This document shows positions 1-10,548 of a stretch of DNA of 64,000 nucleotides, one piece after another. The notes beneath the pieces are model-generated. The model saw only the letters and a program-made list of their open reading frames with translations. It had not been told where the DNA came from and searched no databases. Position 1 is the stretch's first letter, and each line of letters begins with the position of its first letter. Source of the DNA: Helianthus annuus (Eukaryota > Streptophyta > Magnoliopsida > Asterales > Asteraceae); contig NC_035448.2 in the NCBI RefSeq assembly GCF_002127325.2, forward strand, positions 117,631,426 through 117,695,425, read 5' to 3'. A program made the position numbers and the translations under genes.

Positions 1-1084
1 TGTTTCTGATATCAAACCAACTACCCACAGTATTTGGCACTCGACCATCCATTGGCTAGCCCATTTGTCCAATGGTGTCTGTGACTGTGGTCAGATCACC
101 CCTTGGCCACCCGTTTGTCCAAGTGTGACGGGAAACAAGTAATGTATACAAAACCCCACATACCGGCTGTAACTTGGTGATTACATAGACTTAATCACTG
201 TAACTATAACTTTGAAAATAATTTGGAGTTTTGTAAAACATTTGATAAAAAGAGAATGACTCACAAACTGTGAGAAAAGAGTTTATAAAAAGGGGAATGA
301 CTCACATTGCAGATTTACGAGCAGAGTATAAGCTTTATTGATTAGCCTTTTAACCTAATTTAAATAACAATGCACACACACAAACGGGATTAGTAACTAA
401 TTCAGCAGTTACGTCAATTCACGAGATTAAACCCTCACAACTATTATCAAGTGCGATACTTAATAATCCAATGGATTTACAACGAATGACAGAGCATAGT
501 CCGAATTCGAACAACACTCAAACATTCGAGTTGAAATCACAATGAATAACAAAGTACAAGCTCAATTTGAGCAGCACTCGGACAATCGTTGGATAGTTAT
601 AATCGATCGGACGTTGAATCGTAATAGCGATCGAGTTATTACCCTGATTGCGGCAGCACCTCGTGATCGTGTGTGTTGTGAACTGAATTCAGAATATCTC
701 GACGTATACAGAAGCTTTTTACGTCGTTTTAACTTCAACAGTTAAGTGCCAAGGTCGGCTATTTATAGCAATTTTTGGGGCTCCCTTACGGACCGTAAGC
801 CTGACCCTTTACAGTCCGTAAGCTAAGCAGTCTAATTCATAGGCTGCCTAGCTCGGGACTAGCCTTGGTGAATCAATAAATTTAGCCAATCAGAACTAAA
901 CATCGTTTTATTTAGATAACTATTCAACTAGGGTATGCCCCCCTCGAGTTTTAGGGGCCCTGATCCTGATTCCGATTATTCTGAAAATTTTAGGGCTAGT
1001 GCAGAATTAATTGGGTGTCTTAATTAGGGTTTTCTTATTGACTAATTATTGTCCTAATTATTGATTTTAGTGGCATTTGTTACA
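1..1084 (-). repeat. 3' LTR of the Gypsy element, truncated by the window
   Basis: Bases 1-1084 match 7651-8736 with scattered substitutions and a net difference of about 2 bp. About 394 bp of this LTR should lie left of the window. The inner end is marked by TGTAACA (minus strand) directly after the polypurine tract. Confidence 0.95.
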
Positions 1085-1097
1085 TCCTCCCCACCTT
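1085..1097 (-). other. Polypurine tract of the Gypsy element
   Basis: On the minus strand AAGGTGGGGAGGA sits directly before the 3' LTR start TGTAACA, which is the expected place and composition for the plus-strand priming site. Confidence 0.8.
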
Positions 1098-1120
1098 AAG
1101 AAAAATCTCGTCCTCAAGAT

Positions 1121-4100
1121 TTACTGAAATAGATGAGGGTACTTTCGCTTCATCTCTGATTCCAGTTCCCAAGTATATTCTGGTCCTCTCTTGGATTCCC
1201 ATTTGACTTTTACTAGTACTAGTCGTTTGTGTTTGAGAAACTTAATCTTCCCATCTTCTATTTGTAGGGGTTTCTCTACGAATTTCAGCTTTTCATTTAC
1301 CTCTATATCTTGAAGAGGTACTACCAGGGATTCGTCTGATAGACATTTCTTGAGATTGGATACATGAAACACATCATGTACTCCCGCTAATTCTTCTGGT
1401 AGTTGTAAACGATAAGCTACTGGTCCTATTCGTTGGATCACTGGGAATGGTCCAACATATCTGGGACTCAGTTTTCCTTTCTTACCAAATCGTACTACTC
1501 CTTTCCAAGGAGATACCTTTAATAGTACTTTGTCTCCGACTTGGAATTCTAACGGCTTGCGGCGATTGTCTGCATAGCTCTTCTGACGATCTCTAGCAGT
1601 CTTCAGTCTTTCCTTGATTTGCGATATCTTGTCAGTAGTTTCTTGCACAATCTCTGGACCTGATAATTGACTTTCTCCTATTTCTGCCCAACATACGGGA
1701 GTTCTGCACTTGCGTCCATACAGTGCTTCGAATGGAGCAGCTTCGATGCTCGAATGATAACTATTGTTATAGGAGAATTCAATTAATGGTAAATGGCTAT
1801 CCCAATTACCACCAAAGTCAATTACACATGCTCGGAGCATGTCTTCCAGGGTTTGTATTGTCCTTTCACTTTGTCCGTCTGTTTGAGGATGATATGCGGT
1901 ACTTAAATTAAGTCGAGTTCCCATTGCTTCTTGGAAACTTGTCCAGAAACGGGAAGTGAAACGACTATCTCTATCCGATACAATGGAGAGTGGGACTCCA
2001 TGTAAGGATACTACTTCATCTACATACAACTTGGCTAACCTTTCCATGCTAAAGGTTTCCTTCATTGGTAGAAAATGAGCTGATTTGGTTAATAGATCCA
2101 CAATTACCCAAATAGCATCGTTACCTTTTCTGGTTTTGGGTAACTTAGTAACAAAGTCCATTGTTATGAGTTCCCATTTCCATACAGGCATTTCTAATTG
2201 TTGTAGTAGTCCTGAAGGTTTCTGATGTTCGGCTTTAACTTGTGAACAGGTTAGACACTTAGATACGTATTCGGCTATATCCTTTTTCACTCCTATCCTC
2301 CAAAAATTATTTCTTAAATCTTGGTACATCTTATTGTTTCCTGGATGTACAGTATACCTAGATTTATGAGATTCTTCTAAAATCTTATTTCTTAATTCTC
2401 CTTGCTTAGGTACCCAAATTCGTTTCTTGTGGAATCTCCAAATTCCATCTTTTCCTTGTTCTAATTCCTTTAGGTAACCTTTCATTCCTTCGGCATCGTC
2501 CTTGATTGCTGTTTCTTGAACTTCCTTTATTTGTTCCATTAAATCTAATTGTAGATTTAACCTAAGAGCACGGATTCACTTTTGCTTTTCATGATATTTA
2601 CGACTTAAGGCGTCTGCGACTACGTTTGCCTTTCCTTCGTGATATTGAATATCACAGTCGTAATCACTTAGGATTTCCATCCACCTTCTTTGCCTCATGT
2701 TTAACTCTTTTTGCCCAAATATATACCTTAAACTCTTATGGTCCGTATAGATATTAAACTTACTTCCATACAGATAATGTCTCCAAATTTTAAGGGCAAA
2801 AATTATGGCTCCTAATTCTAGGTCATGAGTCGTGTAATTTTCTTCGTGCTTTTTCAATTGCCTAGAGGCATACGCAATTACCTTTTTGCGTTGCATCAAC
2901 ACACATCCATATCCTAACTTTGAAGCATCTCAGTATACTTCAAAATCCTCGGTTCCTTCGGGTAAATCTAAAATTGGAGCATTCGTTAATTTGTGCTTTA
3001 GAATCCTAAAGGCTTCTTCTTGTTTAGTTCCCCATTCGAACTTAACGGCTTTACAGGTTAGCTTAGTCAAAGGTACAGCTATCTTAGAGAAATCTTTAAT
3101 AAATCGTCTATAGTATCCAGCTAGGCCTAGAAAACTTCTAACTTCCATAGCCGTTCGTGGAACTTTCCAATTTGTGATTGCTTCTATTTTAGAAAGATCT
3201 ACGTGAATTCCTTCGTGATTCACCATATGACCTAAAAATTGCACTTCTTGTAGCCAGAATTCACACTTCGAGAATTTGGCATAAAGCTTTTCCTTTCTTA
3301 ACAAAGTTAAGAGTGTATGTAAGTGCTCACAATGTTCCTCCTGACTTTTGGAATAAATGAGTATATCGTCAATGAAAACGATCACAAATTTATCCAATTA
3401 TGGTTTACAGATCCTATTCATCATGTCCATAAATGCGGCTGGAGCATTTGTTAATCCAAAGGGCATGACTGTAAACTCATAATGACCATACCTAGTTCTG
3501 AAAGCAGTTTTAGGTATGTCCTCCTCTTACACTTTCAGCTGGTGATATCCTGATCTTAAGTCTATCTTAGAGAAATACCTAGCTCCTTGCAATTGATCAA
3601 AAAGATCATCAATCCTAGGTAATGGGTATCGGTTCTTAATTGTAACTTTATTCAATTCCCTATAATCGATACACATTCTCATTGATCCATCTTTCTTTTT
3701 CACAAACAACAGTGGTGCACCCCAAGGGGATGAACTAGGTTGTATAAATCCTTTGCTTAGTAATTCATCTAATTGCTTTTTCAATTCTAGCATTTCGGTA
3801 GGTGCTAATCGATAAGGTGTCTTAGCTATTGGTGTAGTACCTGGAATTAAATGAATTCTAAACTCTACTTCCCTATCAGGTGGTAACCCAGGTAATTCTT
3901 CTGGAAAAACATCTGGGTATTCTGAAACTATAGGGATGTCCTGGAGTTCCTTACTTTTAGTGTTAATGATTACAGAAATCATATACACCATTTCTTGTTT
4001 CCTTGAATAACTAGCCAATTTCATTATTGAAATGAATTTCAGTGGCTTTCGAGGTCTATCTCCTTTAATTAGGATTACTTCTCCTGTGGGGGTACGGATT

Positions 4101-5620
4101 TCTACAGAATTCTTATCACACAGGATTCGAGCATGGTTGGTGACTAACCAATCCATTCCTAATACTACATCAAATCCGGCTAAATTCATGGGTAACAGGT
4201 TTGCAGAAAACTTATGGCCTAACAGTTCTATCTTTCCTTCTTGCAGTACCATATCTATGTTGACAGAATTTCCATCTGCCGTTTCGACTGTAAAAATCTG
4301 CCTAAGGGTAGTTAGAGGTAAGTTAAGAGCTTGGCAGAATGAAGTATTAATAAAACTTTGGTTTGCACCAGAATCAAGTAATACTTTTGCATAGACGTTA
4401 TGCACTAAGAATGTACCCGCTATCACGTCTAGAATGAGTTCGGCTTCTTGAGTGGTTAGCTGGAATGCTCGTACATTTTTCTTAGTAGTTCCTTCGGTCG
4501 TTTTAGCTCTACTGTCTGCTGGTTTAGCTAACTTAGGACATTCAGATTGGAAATGTCCCGTTTCTCTGCAGTTATAACAAATTCTTGTTTTCCTTCTACA
4601 GTCTTCTTCACGATGTCCTCTCGCCTTGCAAAAGTTGCAAATTACATTGCATTGTCCATAGTGTTTCTTCTTGCAATTTCTGCAGAAAGGAGGAGATGAG
4701 GATTGCCCTGTTCCCCTCTTTTTGAACTTATTATTACTATTACCCACGCGAAATCCTTGGGTAATCTTCTGAGCCAATTCCTTCTTGCGATCTTCTTCTC
4801 TGGTGCGGACTAGTTCATCGGTTAAGGTATTAGCTAATTCCACAGCATCGTCAATCGTGCGTGGTCTCGCAGCTTTAACGATGTTACGGATTTCTCCAAT
4901 TAATCCCCAAATATAACGGGAAATGAGTACCGGTTCTGGCGAAGCCAGGGAAGGTACCACTCTCGCATATTCGAAGAATGTTGAAGTATATCCTCGACAG
5001 TCTACACCTAACATACGATGACTCAGGAACTTGTTTGCCATTTGTTCCTTCTCGTATTCGGGACAAAATTTTCTTTCGACAAGACTCTTAAATTCTTCCC
5101 AATTCATCGCATAGGCCGCCCTTCTTCCTTTTGCTTGTAGCACCGTGTTCCACCATTCTAACGCTCCTTCTTTGAACAAGTTTGATGCATACATCACTTG
5201 ATCTTCCTCAGCACATTTACTTATTGCAATTACTGCTTCGGTTTTCTCTAACCAACGCAGTGTTGCAGTTGCCCCTTCATTACCTGCAAATTCTGCGGGT
5301 TTACAGGCAAGAAATTCTTTGTAAGTGCAACCAGGCGTTGCAGCTTTCATTCTTTTAGGGAGTGGGGCCTGTTGCGGATCATGATCGTGATGATTGTTGC
5401 CTCCATTTATGCTGTTACTGCCGTTATCTTCCGGAGTACGTTTACTAGGAATTAATTGTGGTTCGGCAGGTTTTTGAACAGCAGCCACAATTTCTGGAAT
5501 AGCATGGGCTATCCCTTGAGCAATAAAGTGCTCAATATCTTGTCTAGTTATATATTGATCTTCCTGATTTTGCTCAGACTGATTTACTTCATTAACTGGT
5601 TCACTATTAGCGTTTTCCAT
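1121..5620 (-). pseudogene. Gypsy gag-pol polyprotein, one frame with four nonsense codons
   Basis: About 1500 codons in one minus-strand frame. Domains in order: gag capsid region; three Cys-rich knuckles around 4550-4690, including [14 protein letters not shown] and [14 protein letters not shown]; retropepsin (LLDSGA); RT with FIDDILIYS; RNase H ([16 protein letters not shown]); integrase with an HHCC finger and a DDE core (MDFVTK, SDRDSRF, then the Glu of QSERTIQ); and a C-terminal chromodomain-like stretch ending near YPHLF. Stops interrupt it at 3527-3529 (TAA after GYHQLKV in RT), 3398-3400 (TAA just before LDKFVIVF), 2930-2932 (TGA where this family has Cys in VYCDAS) and 2576-2578 (TGA). 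All pieces stay in register, so I see no frameshift. The product would end inside RT, leaving gag and protease. The start ATG at 5618-5620 opens [11 protein letters not shown]. Confidence 0.93.
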
Positions 5621-5888
5621 CTGCTAATTAGTATTAATAGGAATTATTAGTGTCTAATTGTTGATAACAAAATCACAGATAAATACACAGATCATTATAA
5701 CATGCAAACATAGCCAAAATTGTCGATGCCTCGACTTCTGTTTTGTTTTATATATTATACCTGCTTCAATACACACTTTTTATCTTACATTGTTTTATTG
5801 CCCATTTTACAAAGTCAGTTTTACTATATTAGTTATAATACAAACAAACTTCTCCAAACCCCTCCTATCTTTTGGTTCATTGGCAGTT

Positions 5889-6641
5889 TTAGTGACGACG
5901 CTCCCTCTCGACGTACTTCCAAGAAATCTGCTCCCCCATTTCCCGAATCCTATTCCCGGTGCCTATCAGTTCTTCACCAAACTGACGCAGTTCAGCTAAA
6001 TTTTCATAGCTCATTGGCGGATTAGGGATAGGTTCTGGATCAAACTGTGGGAGAAAACTATAGGGACTATTAACTATATTTTGGAATTGCCAGTCATTGG
6101 TCCACCATTCCTCCATTTGGCCTAATGGTCGGGTGTGAACTAGTGGGTCTGGAATAGCTGGTCCTAGGTTTATTAGGAATTGGGCTGTAGCAGGATAAGA
6201 GAAGAGATGATCGTTGATAGGCTCTAGAACATCACAATTATCCAGTAGGCGGTCTATTTCGTCCTGGAATGTGATTTCCTCAGGCTGTTTAGAGCTTTCT
6301 CCTATCTCTATTCCCTTTTGCTTTAGGTCTATTCCTATTTCTGCTGGCTTGGAACTTTCTCCGATTTCTATTTCTTTTCCCTTGCTCACACTCACAGGAT
6401 TTTCTATTTTAGGGAGTCTCCTAGGTTTCCTTCGGCGCACCTTTCGCCACCCTACATATCTTCTCTTCTTTTTAGGTTTTGCTTTTTCCAGCGGTGGAGC
6501 TTGGAATTCTAGCGGTTCCTCTATATCAGCAATGTAACCAGTGAAGTTGTGGGAGACTTCAATTGGCACAGGATAGAGGTTGAGGTTCTGAAATGCTTCC
6601 GACATCTCATTCATGCTGTACAGCATATATGCAAAATGCAC
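5889..6641 (-). CDS. Extra ORF between 5' LTR and gag, 250 codons, unknown function
   Basis: An open frame in the internal region upstream of gag, same strand. It has a basic stretch (KPKKKRRYVGWRKVRRRKP) that looks like a nuclear localisation signal or nucleic-acid binder, and an imperfect internal repeat of IEIGESSK. The C-terminal half is acidic and Pro-rich. The ATG at 6641 may not be the true start: a second Met (MNEMSEAF) follows ten codons later. I recognise no domain. Plant Gypsy elements usually have a non-coding leader here, so this could be an accessory protein, an upstream extension of gag, or a captured fragment. It is open although gag-pol carries four stops. Confidence 0.5.
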   Translation of the reverse strand: MHFAYMLYSMNEMSEAFQNLNLYPVPIEVSHNFTGYIADIEEPLEFQAPPLEKAKPKKKRRYVGWRKVRRRKPRRLPKIENPVSVSKGKEIEIGESSKPAEIGIDLKQKGIEIGESSKQPEEITFQDEIDRLLDNCDVLEPINDHLFSYPATAQFLINLGPAIPDPLVHTRPLGQMEEWWTNDWQFQNIVNSPYSFLPQFDPEPIPNPPMSYENLAELRQFGEELIGTGNRIREMGEQISWKYVERERRH

Positions 6642-6785
6642 AAAATGCTAAGTTAAAAATTTGGAACAAAGCTTAACAAATAAACATTTTTATTGCACAC
6701 TAATTTGTATAATATAACAGCAAACAGAACACACTCAGATTTAATTATTTATTTACTGGGAAGTACTTATTTCTAGATTTAGAGT

Positions 6786-7109
6786 TTAAAGATTTGCATT
6801 TTCTGCTACAGTAGCGAGTAGATACAGATTTGCCCATTTTTCATCTAAGTTATTTTCCCCTGGTGGATTACTGTTAATTTCCTGAATTTCCGGGTTAAAC
6901 CTCACTCTCTTGGTTTGGGGTTTCTTTTTCTCTTGACCCTTCCTAAGAATCAAATTCCTTTTCTCCGGTGTAAGTGGGTTTTCATAATTTGCCTTACGGA
7001 CAAAGATTCCTTCCTCTAACTTGACGGGAGATTTGAAGGAAGAGGTTCCCTGTTCTTTAGGTGTACTATCTAATTTGCGGTAGATAGCAGAAATCTTTTG
7101 TTTACCCAT
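6786..7109 (-). CDS. Small basic ORF next to the primer site, 107 codons, unknown function
   Basis: It starts MGKQKISAIYRKLD about 130 bp downstream of the primer-binding site on the same strand as gag-pol. It is rich in Lys, Arg and Pro in the first two thirds and ends in a neutral stretch (WANLYLLATVAENANL). It lies before the 250-codon ORF, so two consecutive small ORFs precede gag. No known domain is recognised. Translation from the first ATG of the genomic RNA would give this protein first, which is a reason to take it as possibly real. Confidence 0.45.
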   Translation of the reverse strand: MGKQKISAIYRKLDSTPKEQGTSSFKSPVKLEEGIFVRKANYENPLTPEKRNLILRKGQEKKKPQTKRVRFNPEIQEINSNPPGENNLDEKWANLYLLATVAENANL

Positions 7110-7236
7110 ACTGTAATTTCAACAATTAATAAGTTAATGCACATATATTCACAGAATGACAAATAAACATTTTCCTAATTGTAATAGGCTTAAATCAATT
7201 AGAACAGTGAGCTTAATCAGTAAGCTTAAAACAGTG

Positions 7237-7249
7237 GCTCTGATACCAC
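7237..7249 (-). other. Primer-binding site (tRNA-iMet type) of the Gypsy element
   Basis: Minus strand reads TGGTATCAGAGCC, the standard plant LTR-element match to the 3' end of initiator tRNA-Met, seven bases inside the LTR end at 7257. Confidence 0.9.
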
Positions 7250-7256
7250 CTTTTCC

Positions 7257-8736
7257 TGTCACGGCCCCCGACCTGGTTTGACCCGTTGCAGGAGCCGCGG
7301 GACAGGAATCCCGTGGTATTTAATTTAGGCGACAGCGGAAGTCTTTTTTTTAAAACAGGATCTTTTAATAATTTAAACTGCTCGTTTCATAACTTAGGGA
7401 TAAATTCCCGAAATTTACAATAATGTGATTTCTCAGGGTAATCTTTATTTTCAGAACATGTTCATTTATTTATTTACATTGAGCCACTTTTCTAAGCTGG
7501 GAGTGCTCCACGGCACTTTTCTTTGCTCATACCAGATCACCTGAAACATGTTTGAAAAAGGTTTTGTCAGCGGGGAAATACTGAGTGAATCATTCATTTT
7601 ACTGAAAACGACATATTTGTTATAATCTACAGTATTAAGGGGAATTACAATGTTTCTGATATCAAACCAACTACCCACAGTATTTGTCACTCGACCATCC
7701 ATTGGCTAGCCCATTTGTCCAATGGTGTCTGTGACTGTGGTCAGATCACCCCTTGGCCACCCGTTTGTCCAAGTGTGACGGGAAACAAGTAATGTATACA
7801 AAACCCCACATACCGGCTGTAACTTGGTGATTACATAGACTTAATCACTGTAACTATAACTTTGAAAATAATATGGAGTTTTGTAAAACAGTTGATAAAA
7901 AGAGAATGACTCACAAACTGTGAGAAAAGAGTTTATAAAAAGGGGAATGACTCACATTGCAGATTTACGAGCAGAGTATAAGCTTTACTGATTAGCCTTT
8001 TAACCTAATTTAAATAACAATGCACACACACAAACGGGATTAGTAACTAATTCAGCAGTTACGTCAATTCACGAGATTAAACCCTCACAACTATTATCAA
8101 GTGCGATACTTAATAATCTAATGGATTCGCAACGAATGACAGAGCATAGTCCGAATTCGTACAGCACTCAAACATTCAAGTTGAAATCACAATGAATAAC
8201 AAAGTACAAGCTCAATTTGAGCAGCACTCGGACAATCGTTGGATAGTTATAATCGATCGGACATTGAATCGTAATAGCGATCGAGTTATTACCCTGATTG
8301 TGGCAGCACCTCGTGATCGTGTGTGTGTTGTGAACTGAATTCAGAATATCTCGACGTATACAGAAGCTTTTTACGTCGTTTTAAATTCAACAGTTAAGTG
8401 CCAAGGTCGGCTATTTATAGCAATTTTTGGGGCTCCCTTACGGACCATAAGCCTGACCCTTTACGGTCCGTAAGCTAAGCAGTCTAATTCATAGGTTGCC
8501 TAGCTCGGGACTAGCCTTGGTGAATCAATAAATTTAGCCAATCAGAACTAAACATCGTTTTATTTAGATAACTATTCAACTAGGGTTTGCCCCCCTCGAG
8601 TTTTAGGGGCCCTGATCCTGATTCCGATTATTCTGAAAATTTTAGGGCTAGTGCAGAATTAATTGGGTGTCTCAATTAGGGTTTTCTTATTGACTAATTA
8701 TTGTCCTAATTATTGATTTTAGTGGCATTTGTTACA
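7257..8736 (-). repeat. 5' LTR of the Gypsy element (1480 bp)
   Basis: Bounded by TGTCACGG at 7257 and GGCATTTGTTACA ending at 8736 on the plus strand; reversed, it is a TG...CA LTR. The part 7651-8736 has its partner at 1-1084. The inner end is next to the primer site. Confidence 0.94.
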
Positions 8737-9070
8737 GGTATCAACATTGCAGGCCTTGGCGAAACACTTTGTTTCGTCAATGACATGTCGACGAAACAGA
8801 GATAGTATCTTTGGTTCTGTTTCGTCAAGGTGGTCAACGAATCACATGTGATTCGTTGACTGTTGGGCTTGTTACTGGGCCTTCTTCTGTATCGTCGGCC
8901 CACTCTCAGTTTCGTCAAGATGATATGCCCATCTGCTATATAAGGCACAGGTATGTCACAGTTTACATCTGAGATGAGAGAATACCCTTCAAGCTTGTAA
9001 GAACTGTGTTTGTATCAGTTGTTATATCTCATCCAGTTAATCAAAAGAGTGTGTTTCTTTGGTTAACCAT
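8737..9070 (+). repeat. Older Copia-type LTR (LTR-C), left part
   Basis: The piece carries GTTTCGTC/GACGAAAC words like the Copia-2 LTR, a TATA box (TATATAA near 8937) and downstream leader-like sequence. It is cut on the left by the Gypsy element and on the right by Copia-1, and continues at 20347. The start of this LTR would be left of the Gypsy element. It is either a solo LTR or the 3' LTR of an element outside the window. Confidence 0.75.
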
Positions 9071-9707
9071 TGTTGGTGCACTTGTGTCTGTACTTTGTCT
9101 GTATTCGGTCTGATATAAACGATGTCCTGATTTGTATTGTAAGTTGACCAAGTCAACTATCCTCCGGTTTGACTTGGACAACATTTGAAAGATGTTCTGA
9201 TCGAAGGATAGCCTCGAAGGATACACCGGATCCTTCGAGGTGATCGAAAGATATGGTTCGACCATGGTTCGACCATTAGACCTCGAAGGATGATCCTTCG
9301 AGGTCCATGCTGATCTTTCGTGTAACATGTGGTCGACAGATGATCCTTCGGACCATCTGTCGAATCCTTCGAGCAGACCTGCTGAGCTGGGTATATATAC
9401 CCATGCATGTGTTGAGAGTTCTGGAGTTCTGCCATTTTACACACCCGAGAGATAGAAGCTTAGAGAGCATTCTGCCCAGAACTCACACACACACTTAGAG
9501 AGTTTATAGAACACTTCTGTAAACATTGAGCTTGTAACCGAAACCTTCATTTGCATTAATACGACTAGTGTTAATCGGTGAATCTTTGTGTGTTTGTTTC
9601 TCTACTTGCTACTAACTCGGTTTGCTTTCTAGCTTGGATTCCGCACTCGCTAGTAGGTTTGTATAACAAGGTTTAGGTTCGTAATCCTCCGCGAAAAGGG
9701 ACCTACA
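9071..9707 (+). repeat. 5' LTR of Copia-1 (637 bp)
   Basis: TGTTGGTG at the start and GGGACCTACA at the end, directly before the primer site. It is identical by eye to 19705-20341. It is rich in the inverted words TCGAAGGAT/ATCCTTCGA and CGAAAGAT/ATCTTTCG. Confidence 0.97.
9390..9400 (+). promoter_or_regulatory. Probable TATA box of the Copia-1 LTR
   Basis: GGTATATATACCC, itself a short palindrome, lies about 310 bp before the LTR end, the usual U3 position. The transcription start is expected roughly 30 bp downstream. Confidence 0.6.
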
Positions 9708-9709
9708 AG

Positions 9710-9722
9710 TGGTATCAGAGCC
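9710..9722 (+). other. Primer-binding site of Copia-1
   Basis: TGGTATCAGAGCC, matching initiator tRNA-Met, two bases after the LTR end. Confidence 0.93.
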
Positions 9723-10548
9723 TCGCTCTTTACCTTGTTTAAAACCGGGTTTTTACAAGTTTTGGTGTGTTGAAACACTTGGTTTTGCACCTGTTTTTAC
9801 TAAGTTTCTTGCTTTTTCTTTGAGTAAAAACGTGTCTAAACTAACCGGGAGTGTTCAGGTTGGGTTGGGTAACATAAAAATTGGTTTTTAGAAAACCTTG
9901 TGTTTTCCGGTGGTATTCCGGTGTGTTTCCGGTGACTGAACTTGAGGATAAGGTTTTGCCTTTTTGGGTATAATTTTTGAAAGTCAAAAAGTTTGGTGGA
10001 AAGTTGTGCAGAAACATCCTTTCTGCCGAAAGCAACTTCACCAACCCCTGTCACCTTTTCACCAACCTTTCACATCAGATCAGATTGTGTCAGAGCTCTC
10101 GAAAGATATCTTTCGACATCGAAAGATCATCCTTCGATATCTTTCGATCAAGGAGGGCTCGAAAGATTTATATCCTTCGACCCATCCTTCGAAGTCTGAA
10201 ACATATCCTTCGACAGAGGAATCTTTTCGAAAGACTAGTGTCCGAAAGATTAGGATCCTTCGTATTGGTGAATCTTTCGAGATCTGTTGTCCGAAAGATA
10301 GGGATTTGGCTCGAAAGATAAGGATCTTTCAAAGGGAATCTTTCGAGTTCTTGAATCTTTCGAAATCATTGTTCGAGAGTCAACAGTAATCCTTCGAGTA
10401 CTGTTGATCCTTCGAACAAGATTATATCTTTCGATTGTGATCTGTTTATTGTTAACAATTTTCTGTGATTTCAGATCTTTCGACCAGAATCCTTCGGCTG
10501 TGTATCTTTCGGATCATTCTTACTTAGCATTTATTTTGCTCATTTATC
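9723..10548 (+). other. Copia-1 leader with dense CGAAAGAT/CCTTCGA motif array
   Basis: Non-coding leader between primer site and gag. From about 10085 to 10525 there are roughly two dozen copies of ATCTTTCGA or ATCCTTCGA in both orientations, about one per 18 bp. The same words occur in the LTR. The Copia-2 and Copia-3 leaders have instead an array of GTTTCGTC/GACGAAAC. Open frames through this array are a by-product of the repeats lacking stops. Confidence 0.8.

Larger units (their letters stand above)
1..8736 (-). mobile_element. Ty3/Gypsy LTR retrotransposon, chromovirus-like, left end outside window
   Basis: Two copies of the same LTR flank an internal region with gag, protease, RT, RNase H and integrase read on the minus strand. 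Reading along the minus strand the order is 5' LTR (8736-7257), tRNA-iMet-type primer site, two small extra ORFs, gag-pol, polypurine tract, 3' LTR (1084-1, cut by the window edge). Integrase after RNase H defines Ty3/Gypsy; the chromodomain-like tail suggests a chromovirus, perhaps Tekay/Del-like (inference). The right end is TGTTACA at 8736, and the next five bases GGTAT would be the target duplication; the partner lies outside. The element interrupts an older Copia-type LTR. Confidence 0.93.

Noticed and set aside
542..745. Open frame of 67 codons inside the Gypsy LTR, antisense
   Set aside because: The second LTR copy (near 8192) has a 2-bp change that breaks the frame; no domain, and antisense to the element.
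8706..8948. Minus-strand frame of 80 codons in LTR-C
   Set aside because: Crosses the border of the Gypsy element and the older LTR; no conserved domain.
9964..10389. Overlapping open frames through the Copia-1 leader
   Set aside because: They arise from the CGAAAGAT/CCTTCGA array, which lacks stop codons in several frames; no conservation in Copia-2 or -3.
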